Origin: Bradyrhizobium septentrionale
GTDB lineage: Bacteria; Pseudomonadota; Alphaproteobacteria; Rhizobiales; Xanthobacteraceae
Direction of reading: 5' to 3'
Assembly (NCBI RefSeq): GCF_011516645.4
Contig: NZ_CP088285.1
Coordinates: 5,970,501 to 6,034,500 of the forward strand
DNA length: 64,000 nt
Shown here one piece after another: positions 52,279 to 61,745 of the stretch; the stretch's first letter is position 1; every line of letters starts with the position of its first letter. Made by a program: the position numbers and the translations under genes. A model generated the notes under the pieces. It saw only the letters and a list, made by a program, of their open reading frames with translations. It did no database searches and was not told the DNA's origin.

Positions 52279-53193
52279 TTACTTCACGATCCTTCGGCAA
52301 TGCTCCCATGCCGCGTGGATCAAATTCTCGCTCGCTTCGGGCGTGCGGAAGGCGGAATGCGCCGACAGCGTCACGTTCGGGATCTTCGTCAGCGGGTGAT
52401 CCTTCGGCAACGGCTCGATGTTGTAGACGTCGAGGCCGGCGTGGCGGATGTGGCCCGAGTTGAGCGCATCGATCATCGCCTGCTCGTCGACGATGGCGCC
52501 GCGGGCGGTGTTGATCAGCACCACGCCCTTCTTCATCTGCGCGATCCTGTCGCGCGTGATCATCCCGCGGGTCTCGTCGTTCAGCAAGAGATGGATCGAG
52601 ACCACGTCGCTCTGCGCCAGCACCGTGTCGAGATCGACGAATTCGATGTCCGGATGGCTCTTGGGCGACCGGTTCCAGGCGATCACCTTCATGCCGCTGC
52701 CGAGCGCGATGCGCGCGACCTCGGCGGCGATGCCGCCGAAGCCGACCAGGCCGAGCGTCTTGTCGGTCAGCTGCATGCCGTCCTCGCGCAGCCAGTTGCC
52801 GGCGCGCATCTCGCGATCCATCTGCGCGATCACGCGCGCCGAGGACCACATCAGCGCGATCGCGGACTCCGCGACCGCGGTGTCGCCATAGCCCTTGATC
52901 AGGTGCACGGCGATGCCGAGCTCGGCGAGCTCCTCCGGGTTCATGTAGCTGCGCGCGCCGGTGCCGAGGAACACGACATGCTTCAGGCCGGCACACTTCT
53001 TGGCGACGTCAGTCGGTAATGCAGTGTGATCGACGACCGCGATCTCGGCGCCGTCGAGCACCGCCGGATAGTCGTCGGGCTTGATGTCCGGGTTGCGGTT
53101 GATCCGCATCTTCGGACCGCCTGGTTTCTCCAGCCGCTCCGTGATCACCGCAAGCGATTCATTGGCGTCGACGAAAACTGCGCGCATGCGCAC
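52279..53193 (-). CDS. D-isomer-specific 2-hydroxyacid dehydrogenase
   Basis: 304 residues. NAD-binding LVGFGGIAAEVARIALGSGMKVIAWNRSP, catalytic Arg region VVLINTARGAIVDEQAM, and His region LSAHSAFRTPEA. The N-terminal domain has MRAVFVDANESLAVI. It reduces a 2-oxoacid or oxidises the D-hydroxyacid. Just upstream in the same direction is a carbamoylase-family amidohydrolase (24 bases), so the pair is likely one transcript. Confidence 0.88.
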   Translation of the reverse strand: MRMRAVFVDANESLAVITERLEKPGGPKMRINRNPDIKPDDYPAVLDGAEIAVVDHTALPTDVAKKCAGLKHVVFLGTGARSYMNPEELAELGIAVHLIKGYGDTAVAESAIALMWSSARVIAQMDREMRAGNWLREDGMQLTDKTLGLVGFGGIAAEVARIALGSGMKVIAWNRSPKSHPDIEFVDLDTVLAQSDVVSIHLLLNDETRGMITRDRIAQMKKGVVLINTARGAIVDEQAMIDALNSGHIRHAGLDVYNIEPLPKDHPLTKIPNVTLSAHSAFRTPEASENLIHAAWEHCRRIVK

Positions 53194-53217
53194 CTCCAGG
53201 TAAAGGGGATCAGAGGA

Positions 53218-54468
53218 TCACGACGCGACGCCGGCGAGCGCCAGCACCGTATGCATCAGGACGTTGGCGCCGGCGGCGCAATCGGTCTGTGTCGCGTCTT
53301 CCAGCTCGTTATGGCTGATGCCGTCCTTGCAGGGCACGAACACCATCGCTGCCGGCATCACCGTGTTGAGGTTGCAGGCGTCGTGGCCGGCGCCGGAGGT
53401 GATGCGGCGATGCGAATAGCCGAGCTGCTTGGCCGCGTTCTCCACGGCGTCGACCAGCTTCGGATCGAAATGCGTCGGCGCCTTGCGCCAGACCAGATCG
53501 AGCTGAACCTCGACCTTGCGCCGCGCGGCGATCTCGGTGACCGCTGCCCGCAGGTCGCGATCCAGCGCATCCATGATCGCGGCATCGGCGCTGCGGCAAT
53601 CCACCGTGAAGGCGATCTCGCCGGGGATGACGTTGCGCGAGGGCGCAGCGATCACCGCCTCGCCGATGGTGCCAACCGCCTTCGGGCCATGCTTTTTGGC
53701 GATGCTTTCCATCGCCAGCACGATCTCCGACAGCGTCGCCAGCGCATCGCGGCGCAGCGGCATCGGGGTCGAGCCGGCATGGCTCTCGAAGCCGGTGATC
53801 TTGCCGTCGTACCACAACACGCCCTGGCCGGAATCGACCACGCCGATGGTCTTGCCCTCGGCCTCCAGGATCGGGCCCTGCTCGATATGCAGCTCGACAA
53901 AGCTGGTGAATTTCTGGCGGCCGACCGGGGCATCGCCGCGATAACCAATCGAGTCGAGTGCCTGCGCCACCGTGACGCCTTCGGCGTCCTTGCGCGACAG
54001 GATGTCGTCGGTGGTGAAATCGCCGACATAGGCGGCCGAGGCCATCATCGCCGGCGCAAAGCGCGAGCCTTCCTCATTGGTCCAGTTGCAGATGCAGATC
54101 GGCAGCTCAGTCTCGATGCCGGCATCGTTGAGCGTGCGCACCAGTTCGAGCCCGGCCAGCGTGCCGAGGATGCCGTCATATTTGCCGCCGGTCGGCTGGG
54201 TGTCGAGATGCGAGCCGACGCCGATCGGTGGCTTCGACATATCCCGTCCTTTCCGCAACCCGAACATCGAGCCGAGCGCATCGACCTGCACTTCGAGGCC
54301 GGCGTTCTCGCACGCCTTGCGGAACCAGTCGCGCACCTGCTTGTCCTCGGCGCTCAGGGTCAGGCGCCGCACGCCGCCCTTCTGTGTTGCGCCGAACTGC
54401 GCGGTTTCGTGGATGCTGCCCCAGAGGCGGGCGGAATCGATCTGCAGGTTGGTCGCGGCTCGGCTCAT
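53218..54468 (-). CDS. Zn-dependent hydantoinase/carbamoylase-family amidohydrolase
   Basis: 416 residues of the M20/AmaB-HyuC type. Metal ligands appear in GVGSHLDTQPTGGKYDG (His, Asp), NWTNEEGSRF (Glu), VELHIEQGP (His) and near the end SGAGHDACNLN. The LHIEQGPILEAEGKTIGVV stretch is diagnostic. Members split N-carbamoyl amino acids, allantoate or ureidoglycolate-type compounds. Here it lies with a hydroxyacid dehydrogenase, suggesting amino-acid or ureide use. Confidence 0.9.
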   Translation of the reverse strand: MSRAATNLQIDSARLWGSIHETAQFGATQKGGVRRLTLSAEDKQVRDWFRKACENAGLEVQVDALGSMFGLRKGRDMSKPPIGVGSHLDTQPTGGKYDGILGTLAGLELVRTLNDAGIETELPICICNWTNEEGSRFAPAMMASAAYVGDFTTDDILSRKDAEGVTVAQALDSIGYRGDAPVGRQKFTSFVELHIEQGPILEAEGKTIGVVDSGQGVLWYDGKITGFESHAGSTPMPLRRDALATLSEIVLAMESIAKKHGPKAVGTIGEAVIAAPSRNVIPGEIAFTVDCRSADAAIMDALDRDLRAAVTEIAARRKVEVQLDLVWRKAPTHFDPKLVDAVENAAKQLGYSHRRITSGAGHDACNLNTVMPAAMVFVPCKDGISHNELEDATQTDCAAGANVLMHTVLALAGVAS

Positions 54469-54488
54469 GTCGTCAGTCCATTTCAGCT

Positions 54489-54570
54489 GTCATTCCGGGG
54501 TGGCTCGAAGAGCCGAACCCGGAATCTCGAGATTCCGGGTTCGATGCTGACGCATCGCCCCGGAATGACG
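54489..54570. repeat. Palindromic repeat (family 8, TGTCATTCCGGGG)
   Basis: TGTCATTCCGGGGTGGCTCG and ATCGCCCCGGAATGACG are outer arms, CCCGGAATCTCGAGATTCCGGG an inner perfect hairpin (54519-54540). It separates the LysR gene from the amidohydrolase, both on the minus strand. Confidence 0.85.
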
Positions 54571-54590
54571 TTTGATTATCCGGCACTTGT

Positions 54591-55517
54591 TCAATGACGC
54601 GCCGCTTCCACCGCGTCAACCGCCACGCTCGCCTGCGCGATCTGCCTGGCGAGATGAGCGACGCGCTCGATGGCGACCGCATCGGGGGAGGCGAGCCAGC
54701 TTGCGGTGAAGGTGAGGGGCGGCAGCTTGAGGTCGGTATCGAGCAGTTGCAACCGCCCGTCGGCAAGCTCGTTCTCGACGATCGCCGATGGAATCACCGC
54801 AATGCCAAGGCCTTCATTGGCCATATGGATCACGGTTGCGAGCGAGGTCGAGGCATGCAGCCGGATCGGCGGCAGATCGGGGGCGTTGAACAATGCGCGC
54901 ACGGTCTCATAGGGCTGGGTCTTGCGCGGAAAGGTGATGATCGGAAACTGCGCCAGATCCTGCCGCGCCACCGGGCCGTCGCCGAGGCCGAGCGCCGGGC
55001 TGGCCAGGAAGCCGATCGGATAATCGCACAGCACATGGTTATGCACGCCGGAGGCCGAGACCGGTCCGAGCACGAAGGCGAGTTCGATCTCCTGCGCCAG
55101 CAGCCGCGGGGTCAGGTTCGGCGTGATGTCGACCTCGATCTCCAGCGACAGGTTCGGATAGATTTCGTTGACGCTCTTGACCAGCCGCGGCAGCCAGGTG
55201 TGCACGATGGTCTCCGCGACACCGAGCCGCAGCGCGCCGCGCATTGCCGAACGGTCGCCGACCTCCGCCATCATCTCCGAGCGCAGGCCGATCAGCTTCT
55301 CGGCATAGGTCATCATCAGCCGGCCGCTCGGCGTCGGCGAGGCCACGCGATGGTCGCGGTTCAACAGCTTGACGCCCATCTCGCGCTCGAGCTGGGCAAT
55401 GCGCTGGGAGATCGCCGGCTGGGTGGTGTTGAGCCGCTGGGCGGCGCCGCGGAAGCTGCCGAGCTTGACGACCCAGAGGAAGGTTTCGATCGAGCGGAAG
55501 TCCGTCATTAGAAGCAT
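54591..55517 (-). CDS. LysR-family regulator
   Basis: 308 residues. N-terminal HTH SFRGAAQRLNTTQPAISQRIAQLEREMGVKLLNRDHRV and a periplasmic-binding-like effector domain with LHASTSLATVIHMANEGLGIAVIPSA. It is divergent from a DUF1445 protein and a Liv-type transporter across 111 bases, and followed by the amidohydrolase, so it could regulate either side. Confidence 0.92.
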   Translation of the reverse strand: MLLMTDFRSIETFLWVVKLGSFRGAAQRLNTTQPAISQRIAQLEREMGVKLLNRDHRVASPTPSGRLMMTYAEKLIGLRSEMMAEVGDRSAMRGALRLGVAETIVHTWLPRLVKSVNEIYPNLSLEIEVDITPNLTPRLLAQEIELAFVLGPVSASGVHNHVLCDYPIGFLASPALGLGDGPVARQDLAQFPIITFPRKTQPYETVRALFNAPDLPPIRLHASTSLATVIHMANEGLGIAVIPSAIVENELADGRLQLLDTDLKLPPLTFTASWLASPDAVAIERVAHLARQIAQASVAVDAVEAARH

Positions 55518-55628
55518 ATCCCCGATCGATAAATTCGACTTATCGATTTTGATTAGAAAGGACGATTAGACATTATATCACGCTTGGTGTTGGTTTGTCC
55601 TTGTCGAGATTATGGGCAGGAGGCTCCC

Positions 55629-56447
55629 ATGACTGTTTTTGCGGCAGTGCAGCGATCTCAGGGTGAACCGGTGCCGGCAAGCGTCGAGGCGCGGCGCGCC
55701 TGCCGTGACGGTGTGGCCTCGGCCACGACAGCCGGTCTCGCCAACGGGTTCGTCCAGGGCAATCTCGCGATCCTGCCGGAAAAGCTCGCCGGCGCCTTCC
55801 ACCGGTTCTGCCAGCTCAATCCGAAACCGTGCCCGATCATCGGCATGTCCGATGTCGGCGATCCCCGTATCCCCGCGCTCGGCCTCGACCTCGACATCCG
55901 CACCGACGTGCCGCGCTACCGGGTCTGGCGCGACGGCGAGGTGGCCGACGAGCCCACCGACATCACGAAATACTGGCGCGACGATCTCGTCACCTTCGTG
56001 CTCGGCTGTTCGTACTCGTTCGAAGAGGCGCTGCTCGATGAGGGACTGCCGATCCGTCATATCGAACGCAATCTGCGTGTGCCAATGTACCGGACCAACA
56101 TCGCCTGCAGCCCGTCGGGGCCGTTCGCGGGACCCATGGTGGTGTCGATGCGCCCGTTCAAGCCGGCAGATGCGATCCGCGCGGTGCAGATCACCTCGCG
56201 CTTCCCGTCGGTGCATGGCGCGCCGGTCCATCTCGGTCATCCGCATGCGATCGGCATCAAGGATATCGCCAAGCCCGACTATGGCGATGCGGTGCCGGTG
56301 GCCGACGACGAGATCCCGGTGTTCTGGGCCTGCGGCGTGACCCCGCAATCGGTGATCGCAAGTGCGAAGCTGCCGTTCGCGATCACGCATTCGCCGGGCC
56401 TGATGCTGGTGACCGATCTCAGGAACAAGCAGCTCGCTGTGCTCTGA
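55629..56447 (+). CDS. DUF1445 protein (putative hydro-lyase / D-glutamate cyclase-like)
   Basis: 272 residues from the ATG at 55629 behind a perfect AGGAGG (55618-55623). Typical features: [30 protein letters not shown] at the start, [25 protein letters not shown] and [31 protein letters not shown] at the end. The family includes a vertebrate D-glutamate cyclase and B. subtilis YcsI. The reaction here is unknown; a dicarboxylate or lactam substrate is plausible. It precedes the second ABC transporter. Confidence 0.88.
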   Translation: MTVFAAVQRSQGEPVPASVEARRACRDGVASATTAGLANGFVQGNLAILPEKLAGAFHRFCQLNPKPCPIIGMSDVGDPRIPALGLDLDIRTDVPRYRVWRDGEVADEPTDITKYWRDDLVTFVLGCSYSFEEALLDEGLPIRHIERNLRVPMYRTNIACSPSGPFAGPMVVSMRPFKPADAIRAVQITSRFPSVHGAPVHLGHPHAIGIKDIAKPDYGDAVPVADDEIPVFWACGVTPQSVIASAKLPFAITHSPGLMLVTDLRNKQLAVL

Positions 56448-56533
56448 ATAGGCAATTCGTGCAATTCATTGAGGCTTTACTGCGCGCTACAAGCATCACA
56501 TCGATAAGAACAAACTGACCAGGGGAATTTCGA

Positions 56534-57775
56534 ATGACGATCTCTCGCCGTAACGTATTGCTTGGCGCCTCCGCCGTCGCGCTGGCACCGATCGTGGCCC
56601 GCGCGCAAACCTCCGAAGTCGTCATTGGCATCATCTATCCGTTCTCCGGCGGCAGCGCGCAGCAGGGCGTCGATGCGCAGAAGGCCTATGAGACCGCGCT
56701 CGACGTCATCAACAAGGACCATGATTTCGATCTGCCGCTCGCGAAGGGCGAGGGCCTGCCGGGCCTCGGCGGCGCCAAGATCCGTCTCGTGTTTGCCGAC
56801 CACCAGGCCGATCCGCAGAAGGGCCGTGCCGAAGCCGAGCGCCTGATCACGCAGGAGAAGGTCTGCGCCGTGATCGGCACCTATCAGAGCGCGGTTGCGG
56901 TCACCGTCAGCCAGATCTGCGAACGCTACGGCGTCCCGTTCCTCTCGGCCGACAATTCCTCGCCGAGCCTGCATCGCCGCGGCTTGAAGTTCTATTTCCG
57001 TGCGGCGCCGCATGACGAGATGTACTCGGCCGCGATGTTCGATTTCTACGATGCGATGAAGAAGAAGGGCACCAAGATCGAGACGCTGTCGCTGTTCCAC
57101 GAGGATACCATCTTCGGCACCGACTCCGGCAACGCCCAGACCAAGATCGCCGGCGAACGCGGCTACAAGATCGTCGCCGATATCAAGTACCGCGCCAACT
57201 CGCCGTCGCTGTCGGCCGAGGTGCAGCAGCTGAAAACCGCGAATGCCGACGTGCTGATGCCGTCGAGCTATACGACGGACGGCATCCTGCTGGTCAAGAC
57301 CATGGCCGAACTCGGCTACAAGCCGAAATCGATCGTCGCACAGGATGCGGGTTTTTCCGAGAAGGCGCTGTATGACGCGGTCGGCGACAAGCTGGAAGGC
57401 GTGATCTCGCGCGGCACCTTCTCGCTCGACCTCGCCACCAAGCGTCCGATGGTCGGCAAGCTCAACGCCATGTTCAAGGAACGTTCGGGCAAGGACTTCA
57501 ACGATCTCACCTCGCGCCAGTTCATGGGCCTGATCGTGATGGCCGACGCCATCAACCGCGCCAAGTCGAACGATGGCGAGAAGATCCGCGAGGCGCTGGT
57601 CGCGACCGACATTCCGGGCGAGCAGACCATCATGCCCTGGAAGCGGGTCAAGTTCGACGACATGGGCCAGAACAACGACGCCGATCCGGTGCTGCTGCAA
57701 TATGTCGGCGGCAAGTTCGTCACCATCTTCCCGCCGCAGGCCGCGATCGCCGACGCGGTCTGGCCGATGAAATAG
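56534..57775 (+). CDS. ABC transporter substrate-binding protein (second Liv-type system)
   Basis: 413 residues. Signal MTISRRNVLLGASAVALAPIVARAQ with paired Arg, cut after ARA. The mature part begins VVIGIIYPFSGGSAQQGVDAQKAYE, the branched-chain-type binder, with HHRRGLKFYFRAAPHDEMYSAAM-like pocket region and a C-terminal KRVKFDDMGQNNDADPVLLQYVGGK. It precedes two permeases and two ATPases; the ligand may be what the neighbouring DUF1445 or amidohydrolase acts on. Confidence 0.9.
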   Translation: MTISRRNVLLGASAVALAPIVARAQTSEVVIGIIYPFSGGSAQQGVDAQKAYETALDVINKDHDFDLPLAKGEGLPGLGGAKIRLVFADHQADPQKGRAEAERLITQEKVCAVIGTYQSAVAVTVSQICERYGVPFLSADNSSPSLHRRGLKFYFRAAPHDEMYSAAMFDFYDAMKKKGTKIETLSLFHEDTIFGTDSGNAQTKIAGERGYKIVADIKYRANSPSLSAEVQQLKTANADVLMPSSYTTDGILLVKTMAELGYKPKSIVAQDAGFSEKALYDAVGDKLEGVISRGTFSLDLATKRPMVGKLNAMFKERSGKDFNDLTSRQFMGLIVMADAINRAKSNDGEKIREALVATDIPGEQTIMPWKRVKFDDMGQNNDADPVLLQYVGGKFVTIFPPQAAIADAVWPMK

Positions 57776-57848
57776 GTCGGGATGGCGCAAGGGGCGGGGG
57801 AGAAAGCATTGTGACAGCGAACGAGATCATTCAGCGCACTGCGCATTT

Positions 57849-57931
57849 CGTCATTGCGAGGAGCGAAGCGGCGGCGCAACGCAGTCTTGCTCGCGGGGCG
57901 ATGGCTTGCTCCGCTTCGCCGGCAACGACAC
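57849..57931. repeat. Palindromic repeat (family 4), diverged copy 3
   Basis: CGTCATTGCGAGGAGCGAAGCGGCG... matches the left end of the other two copies; the right end CTTGCTCCGCTTCGCCGGCAACGACACG is diverged. It sits between the binding-protein and permease genes of the transporter. Confidence 0.65.
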
Positions 57932-57965
57932 GTGATGGCATGGCAGGCGTCGCGGGGCGCCGGCC

Positions 57966-58844
57966 GTGACCGCCCAAGCCATTATCCAGAGTCTGGCGAG
58001 CGGCCTTCTGATGGGGCTGCTCTACGGACTGATCGCCGCCGGTCTCGCATTGATCTTCGGGTTGATGGACGTCGTGAATTTCGCGCACGGCGAATTCCTG
58101 ATGATCGCGATGTACGCGACCTTCTTCCTGTTCGCGTTCTTTGCGATCGACCCGTTGCTGTCGGCGCCGCTGGTCGCCGCCGCCTTGTTCGTGTTCGGTG
58201 CAGTGGTCTATCTCCTGATCGTCCGCTTCGCAGTGCGGGCCAAGGCCAATGCCGGCATGGTGCAGATCTTCTCGACCTTCGGCCTTGCCATCGTGATGCG
58301 GGGTCTGGCGCAGTTCTTCTTCACGCCCGATTATCGCAGCGTCACCCACTCCTGGCTCGGCGGCAAGACGATCTCGGTTGCCGGCATTTATCTGCCGGTG
58401 CCGCAATTGGTCGGCGCGCTGGTCTCGATTGCGGCCTTCGTTGCGCTCTACTTCTTCATCAACCGCACCGATTTCGGCCGTGCGCTGGAAGCGACGCGCG
58501 AGGATGCCGGCGCGGTGGCCCTGGTCGGCATCGACAAGAACCGCGTGTTCGCGCTGGGCTGGGGCCTTGGTGCGGCGCTGGTCGGGCTTGCCGGCGCGAT
58601 CATGGCGACCTTCTTCTACATCTATCCCGACGTCGGCGCTTCCTTTGCCCTGATCGCCTATGTCACGGTGGCGCTCGGCGGCTTCGGCAGCGTGTTCGGC
58701 GCCTTTGCCGGCGGCATCATCGTCGGACTGGTGGAGGCGAGCACCGCGCTGATCCTGCCGCCGTCGCTGAAATCTGTCGGCATCTACGCCGTCTATCTCC
58801 TGGTCGTCTTCATCCGCCCGCGTGGCCTGTTCGGATCGATGTGA
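57966..58844 (+). CDS. ABC transporter permease, LivH type (second system)
   Basis: 292 residues with about eight membrane segments; LMGLLYGLIAAGLALIFGLMDVVNFAHGEFLMIAMY is the LivH start and TREDAGAVALVGIDKNR the coupling loop. A different frame over the same DNA is also long but is not protein-like. Overlaps the next gene by one base. Confidence 0.9.
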   Translation: MTAQAIIQSLASGLLMGLLYGLIAAGLALIFGLMDVVNFAHGEFLMIAMYATFFLFAFFAIDPLLSAPLVAAALFVFGAVVYLLIVRFAVRAKANAGMVQIFSTFGLAIVMRGLAQFFFTPDYRSVTHSWLGGKTISVAGIYLPVPQLVGALVSIAAFVALYFFINRTDFGRALEATREDAGAVALVGIDKNRVFALGWGLGAALVGLAGAIMATFFYIYPDVGASFALIAYVTVALGGFGSVFGAFAGGIIVGLVEASTALILPPSLKSVGIYAVYLLVVFIRPRGLFGSM

Positions 58845-59830
58845 TGGACACCCACTTCGCCCAACGCCGCAGGCGTGACCTGATCGTGGCGCTTTGCCTG
58901 GCGGTGGTCGCCGCGCTGGTGCCGCTGTTCGTCAAGGACGTCTACGTCCAGAACATCATGGTGCTGACCCTGATGTATGCCGCGCTGTCGCAGAGCTGGA
59001 ACATCCTGTCCGGCTATTGCGGACAGATCTCGCTCGGCCATGCGCTGTATTTCGGGCTCGGCGCCTACACCACCGCGCTGCTGTTCACCAAGTTCGGCGT
59101 GCTGCCGTGGTTCGGCATGCTGGCGGGCGGCGTGATCTCCGCCTTGATCGCGATGGCGCTCGGCTATCCCTGCTTCCGGCTGCGCGGGCATTATTTCGTG
59201 ATCGCGACCATCGTGATCGCCGAGATCGCGCTGCTGTTGATCCAGAACTGGGATTGGGCAGGTGCCGCGCTCGGCATCACGATTCCGATGCGCGGCGACA
59301 GCTGGCTGAAATTCCAGTTCGCCCGATCCAAGCTGCCATATTTCTACTTCGCCTTGGCGCTCGCCTGCGTCGCCTGGTTCGTCACCTGGTGGCTGGAGGA
59401 CTCCAAATGGGGCTATTGGTGGCGCGCGGTAAAGGACAATCCCGATGCCGCTGAAAGCCTCGGCGTGGTCGTGTTCAATTCCAAGATGGGCGCCGCGGCG
59501 GTCTCGGCATTCCTGGTCGCGGTCGGCGGCGGCTTCTACGCCCAGTTCGTCTCCTATATCGATCCTGAAAGCGTGATGGGCTTCCAGTTCTCGCTGCTGA
59601 TGGCACTGCCCGCGGTGCTCGGCGGCATCGGCACGCTGTGGGGGCCGGTGCTCGGCGCCGTCATCCTGATCCCGCTCACCGAGCTGACGCGCTCGTTCGT
59701 CGGCGGTTCGGGGCGAGGCGTCGACCTGATCGTCTACGGCACGCTGATCGTCTTGATCTCGCTGGCGCTGCCGCGCGGTCTGGTCAGCGTGTTCGGCAAG
59801 GTCCCTTGGCGCAAGGAGGCCGCGCGATGA
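58844..59830 (+). CDS. ABC transporter permease, LivM type (second system)
   Basis: 328 residues from the ATG at 58844. [34 protein letters not shown] is the LivM region; coupling loop [19 protein letters not shown]. The open frame extends far upstream in the livH region without protein-like content, so the ATG at 58844 is used. Its stop overlaps the next ATG. Confidence 0.92.
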   Translation: MDTHFAQRRRRDLIVALCLAVVAALVPLFVKDVYVQNIMVLTLMYAALSQSWNILSGYCGQISLGHALYFGLGAYTTALLFTKFGVLPWFGMLAGGVISALIAMALGYPCFRLRGHYFVIATIVIAEIALLLIQNWDWAGAALGITIPMRGDSWLKFQFARSKLPYFYFALALACVAWFVTWWLEDSKWGYWWRAVKDNPDAAESLGVVVFNSKMGAAAVSAFLVAVGGGFYAQFVSYIDPESVMGFQFSLLMALPAVLGGIGTLWGPVLGAVILIPLTELTRSFVGGSGRGVDLIVYGTLIVLISLALPRGLVSVFGKVPWRKEAAR

Positions 59831-60558
59831 CGGCACTGTTGGAAACCCGCGGCGTCTGGCAGCGCTTCGGTGGCCTCGTCGCCAACAGCGATGTCTCGAT
59901 CTCGGTCGGGCGCGGCGAGATCGTCGGCCTGATCGGCCCGAACGGCGCCGGCAAGTCGACGCTGTTCAATCTGATCGCGGGCGTGCTGCCGCCGACCCAA
60001 GGTTCGATCATCTTCGACGGCGAGGACGTCACCCGGCTGCCGGCGGCGGAACGCTGCCAGCGCGGCGTTGGGCGTACCTTCCAGGTGGTCAAGAGCTTCG
60101 AGACCATGACCGTGATCGACAATGTCATCGTCGGCGCGCTGATCCGCAACACGAAGATGCGTGTTGCGCGGCAGAAAGCCTACGAGGTGCTGGAATTCTG
60201 CGGCCTTGCGGCGCGCGCCGAAAAGCTTGCCGCCGACCTCGTCCCGTCGGAGAAGCGCCGGCTCGAGGTCGCCCGCGCGCTCGCCACCGAGCCGAAACTG
60301 CTGCTGCTCGACGAAGTCCTGACCGGACTGACGCCGGTCGAGGCGCAGACCGGCGTCGAGCTGGTGCGCAAGGTCCGCGCCACCGGCGTCACCGTGCTGA
60401 TGGTCGAGCATGTGATGGAAATCGTGATGCCGCTGGTCGACCGCGCCATCGTGCTCAATCTCGGCAAGGTGCTCGTCGAGGGCAAGCCCGCCGAGGTCGT
60501 CCGCAATCCAGAGGTCATTTCTGCCTATCTCGGGGATCGTCATGCTGTCGGTGCGTGA
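59827..60558 (+). CDS. ABC transporter ATP-binding protein, LivG type (second system)
   Basis: 243 residues; start overlaps the preceding stop (ATGA). Walker [10 protein letters not shown], Walker [13 protein letters not shown]-loop VEHVMEIV. The signature is replaced by [16 protein letters not shown], again non-canonical as in the first LivG of this window. Confidence 0.9.
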   Translation: MTALLETRGVWQRFGGLVANSDVSISVGRGEIVGLIGPNGAGKSTLFNLIAGVLPPTQGSIIFDGEDVTRLPAAERCQRGVGRTFQVVKSFETMTVIDNVIVGALIRNTKMRVARQKAYEVLEFCGLAARAEKLAADLVPSEKRRLEVARALATEPKLLLLDEVLTGLTPVEAQTGVELVRKVRATGVTVLMVEHVMEIVMPLVDRAIVLNLGKVLVEGKPAEVVRNPEVISAYLGDRHAVGA

Positions 60559-61246
60559 AGTCACCACCGCCTATCAGGGCCTGGTCGCGATCTCCTCGGT
60601 GTCGATCGACGTCACCAAGGGCGAGATCGTCTGCGTCGCCGGCGCCAACGGTGCGGGCAAGTCGACGCTGTTGAAATCGATCGCCGGTGCCGAGCGGCCG
60701 CGCGCAGGGACCGTCACCTTCGACGGCAAGCGCATCGACGGCCAGCCGCAGCACGTCATCACGTCAAGCGGCATCGCCTTCGTGCCGGAAAACCGCCGGC
60801 TATTTCCGCGGCTCTCGGTGCACGACAATCTGCGGCTCGGCAGTTACCTCTATCGCGGCGATGCCAACCGCGACGCGCCGCTCGATCTGGTGTTCCAGCT
60901 GTTCCCGCGGCTCGCCGAGCGGCTCGACCAGCGCGCCGAGACTTTGTCCGGCGGCGAGCAGCAGATGCTTGCGATCGGCCGGGCGCTGATGACGCGGCCG
61001 CGGCTTCTGATGCTCGACGAGCCGTCGCAGGGCATCATGCCGAAGCTGGTCGACGAGATCTTCCAGGCCGTGAAGCGCATCCGCGACGCCGGCATGACGG
61101 TTCTGATCGTCGAGCAGCGCATGGCCGAGTGTCTGGAGATCGCCGACCGCGCCTACATCCTGCAGACCGGCCGCGTGCTGATGCAGGGCACCGCCGCCGA
61201 GATCAGCGGCAATCCCGACGTGCGCAAGGCGTATCTGGGATTGTAG
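60542..61246 (+). CDS. ABC transporter ATP-binding protein, LivF type (second system)
   Basis: 234 residues. Walker A GANGAGKST, signature LSGGEQQMLAIGRALM, Walker B LLMLDEPSQGIMP. Overlaps the preceding gene by 17 bases. Last gene of the transporter. Confidence 0.92.
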   Translation: MLSVREVTTAYQGLVAISSVSIDVTKGEIVCVAGANGAGKSTLLKSIAGAERPRAGTVTFDGKRIDGQPQHVITSSGIAFVPENRRLFPRLSVHDNLRLGSYLYRGDANRDAPLDLVFQLFPRLAERLDQRAETLSGGEQQMLAIGRALMTRPRLLMLDEPSQGIMPKLVDEIFQAVKRIRDAGMTVLIVEQRMAECLEIADRAYILQTGRVLMQGTAAEISGNPDVRKAYLGL

Positions 61247-61269
61247 CGGCAGTGTGCGCGGCGAGAAGC

Positions 61270-61425
61270 CGCCCCGGATGAGCGACTTGTCCGCCGTAGC
61301 TCGAAGAGCAAAGGCGGATGCGACATCCGGGAAATGTCCCGCATATTGCGGAGCCTGTCATCGGGCGCGCGTTCGCGCGACCCGTTGGCTCATGCGGGCT
61401 ACGATCGAGCTAGCCCGTGCAGGCC
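61270..61425. repeat. Intergenic repeat (family 9, CCGGATGAGCG...CATCCGGG)
   Basis: CCCCGGATG and CATCCGGG are arms around GTAGCTCGAAGAGC; the rest (CCCGCATATTGCGGAGCC..., CGCGCGTTCGCGCGACCCG) is a run of short hairpins of the sort common between Bradyrhizobium genes. It lies between convergent genes. Confidence 0.6.
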
Positions 61426-61431
61426 GACAAC

Positions 61432-61698
61432 CTACTTGAGGACCTCGACCTTGGCTGCGAGGTCCGGCACACGGGTGACGCGGTAGGTCGCGTTGCTGCA
61501 GGTCAGGGTCCAGGCCTCGTTGTCGGGCTTGGACAGCTTGTCGTCCCGTTCGGCCTTGAGCGGCTTGTCGCAGGCATAGCCCTGCGAGCGCAGCTGGACC
61601 GCCAGCAGGTCCTGCAAGGTCTCCTCGGCCTGCGCAGTGGATCCCGCCAGGCCGCCGACGAACAGAGCCGCGAATGCCAAGCCTGTGAACTTCGTCAT
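61432..61698 (-). CDS. Small exported hypothetical protein
   Basis: 88 residues from the ATG at 61698, supported by CGGAGGACAGTC before it; an ATG five codons earlier has no ribosome site. Signal KFTGLAFAALFVGGLAGSTAQA, cut near residue 22. The mature 66 residues have two cysteines (YACDKPL and LTCSNATY) that may form a disulfide. Not recognised. Ends LAAKVEVLK. Confidence 0.75.
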   Translation of the reverse strand: MTKFTGLAFAALFVGGLAGSTAQAEETLQDLLAVQLRSQGYACDKPLKAERDDKLSKPDNEAWTLTCSNATYRVTRVPDLAAKVEVLK

Positions 61699-61745
61699 GA
61701 CTGTCCTCCGCATGTCTCACCTCTGCTATGTCTAGTCCGTAGATC

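Noticed and set aside
57854..58843. Long frame upstream of and continuous with the second LivM gene, overlapping LivH
   Set aside because: It is rich in Arg and Cys with no family pattern and is the +1 frame of livH; LivM motifs begin only at 58844.
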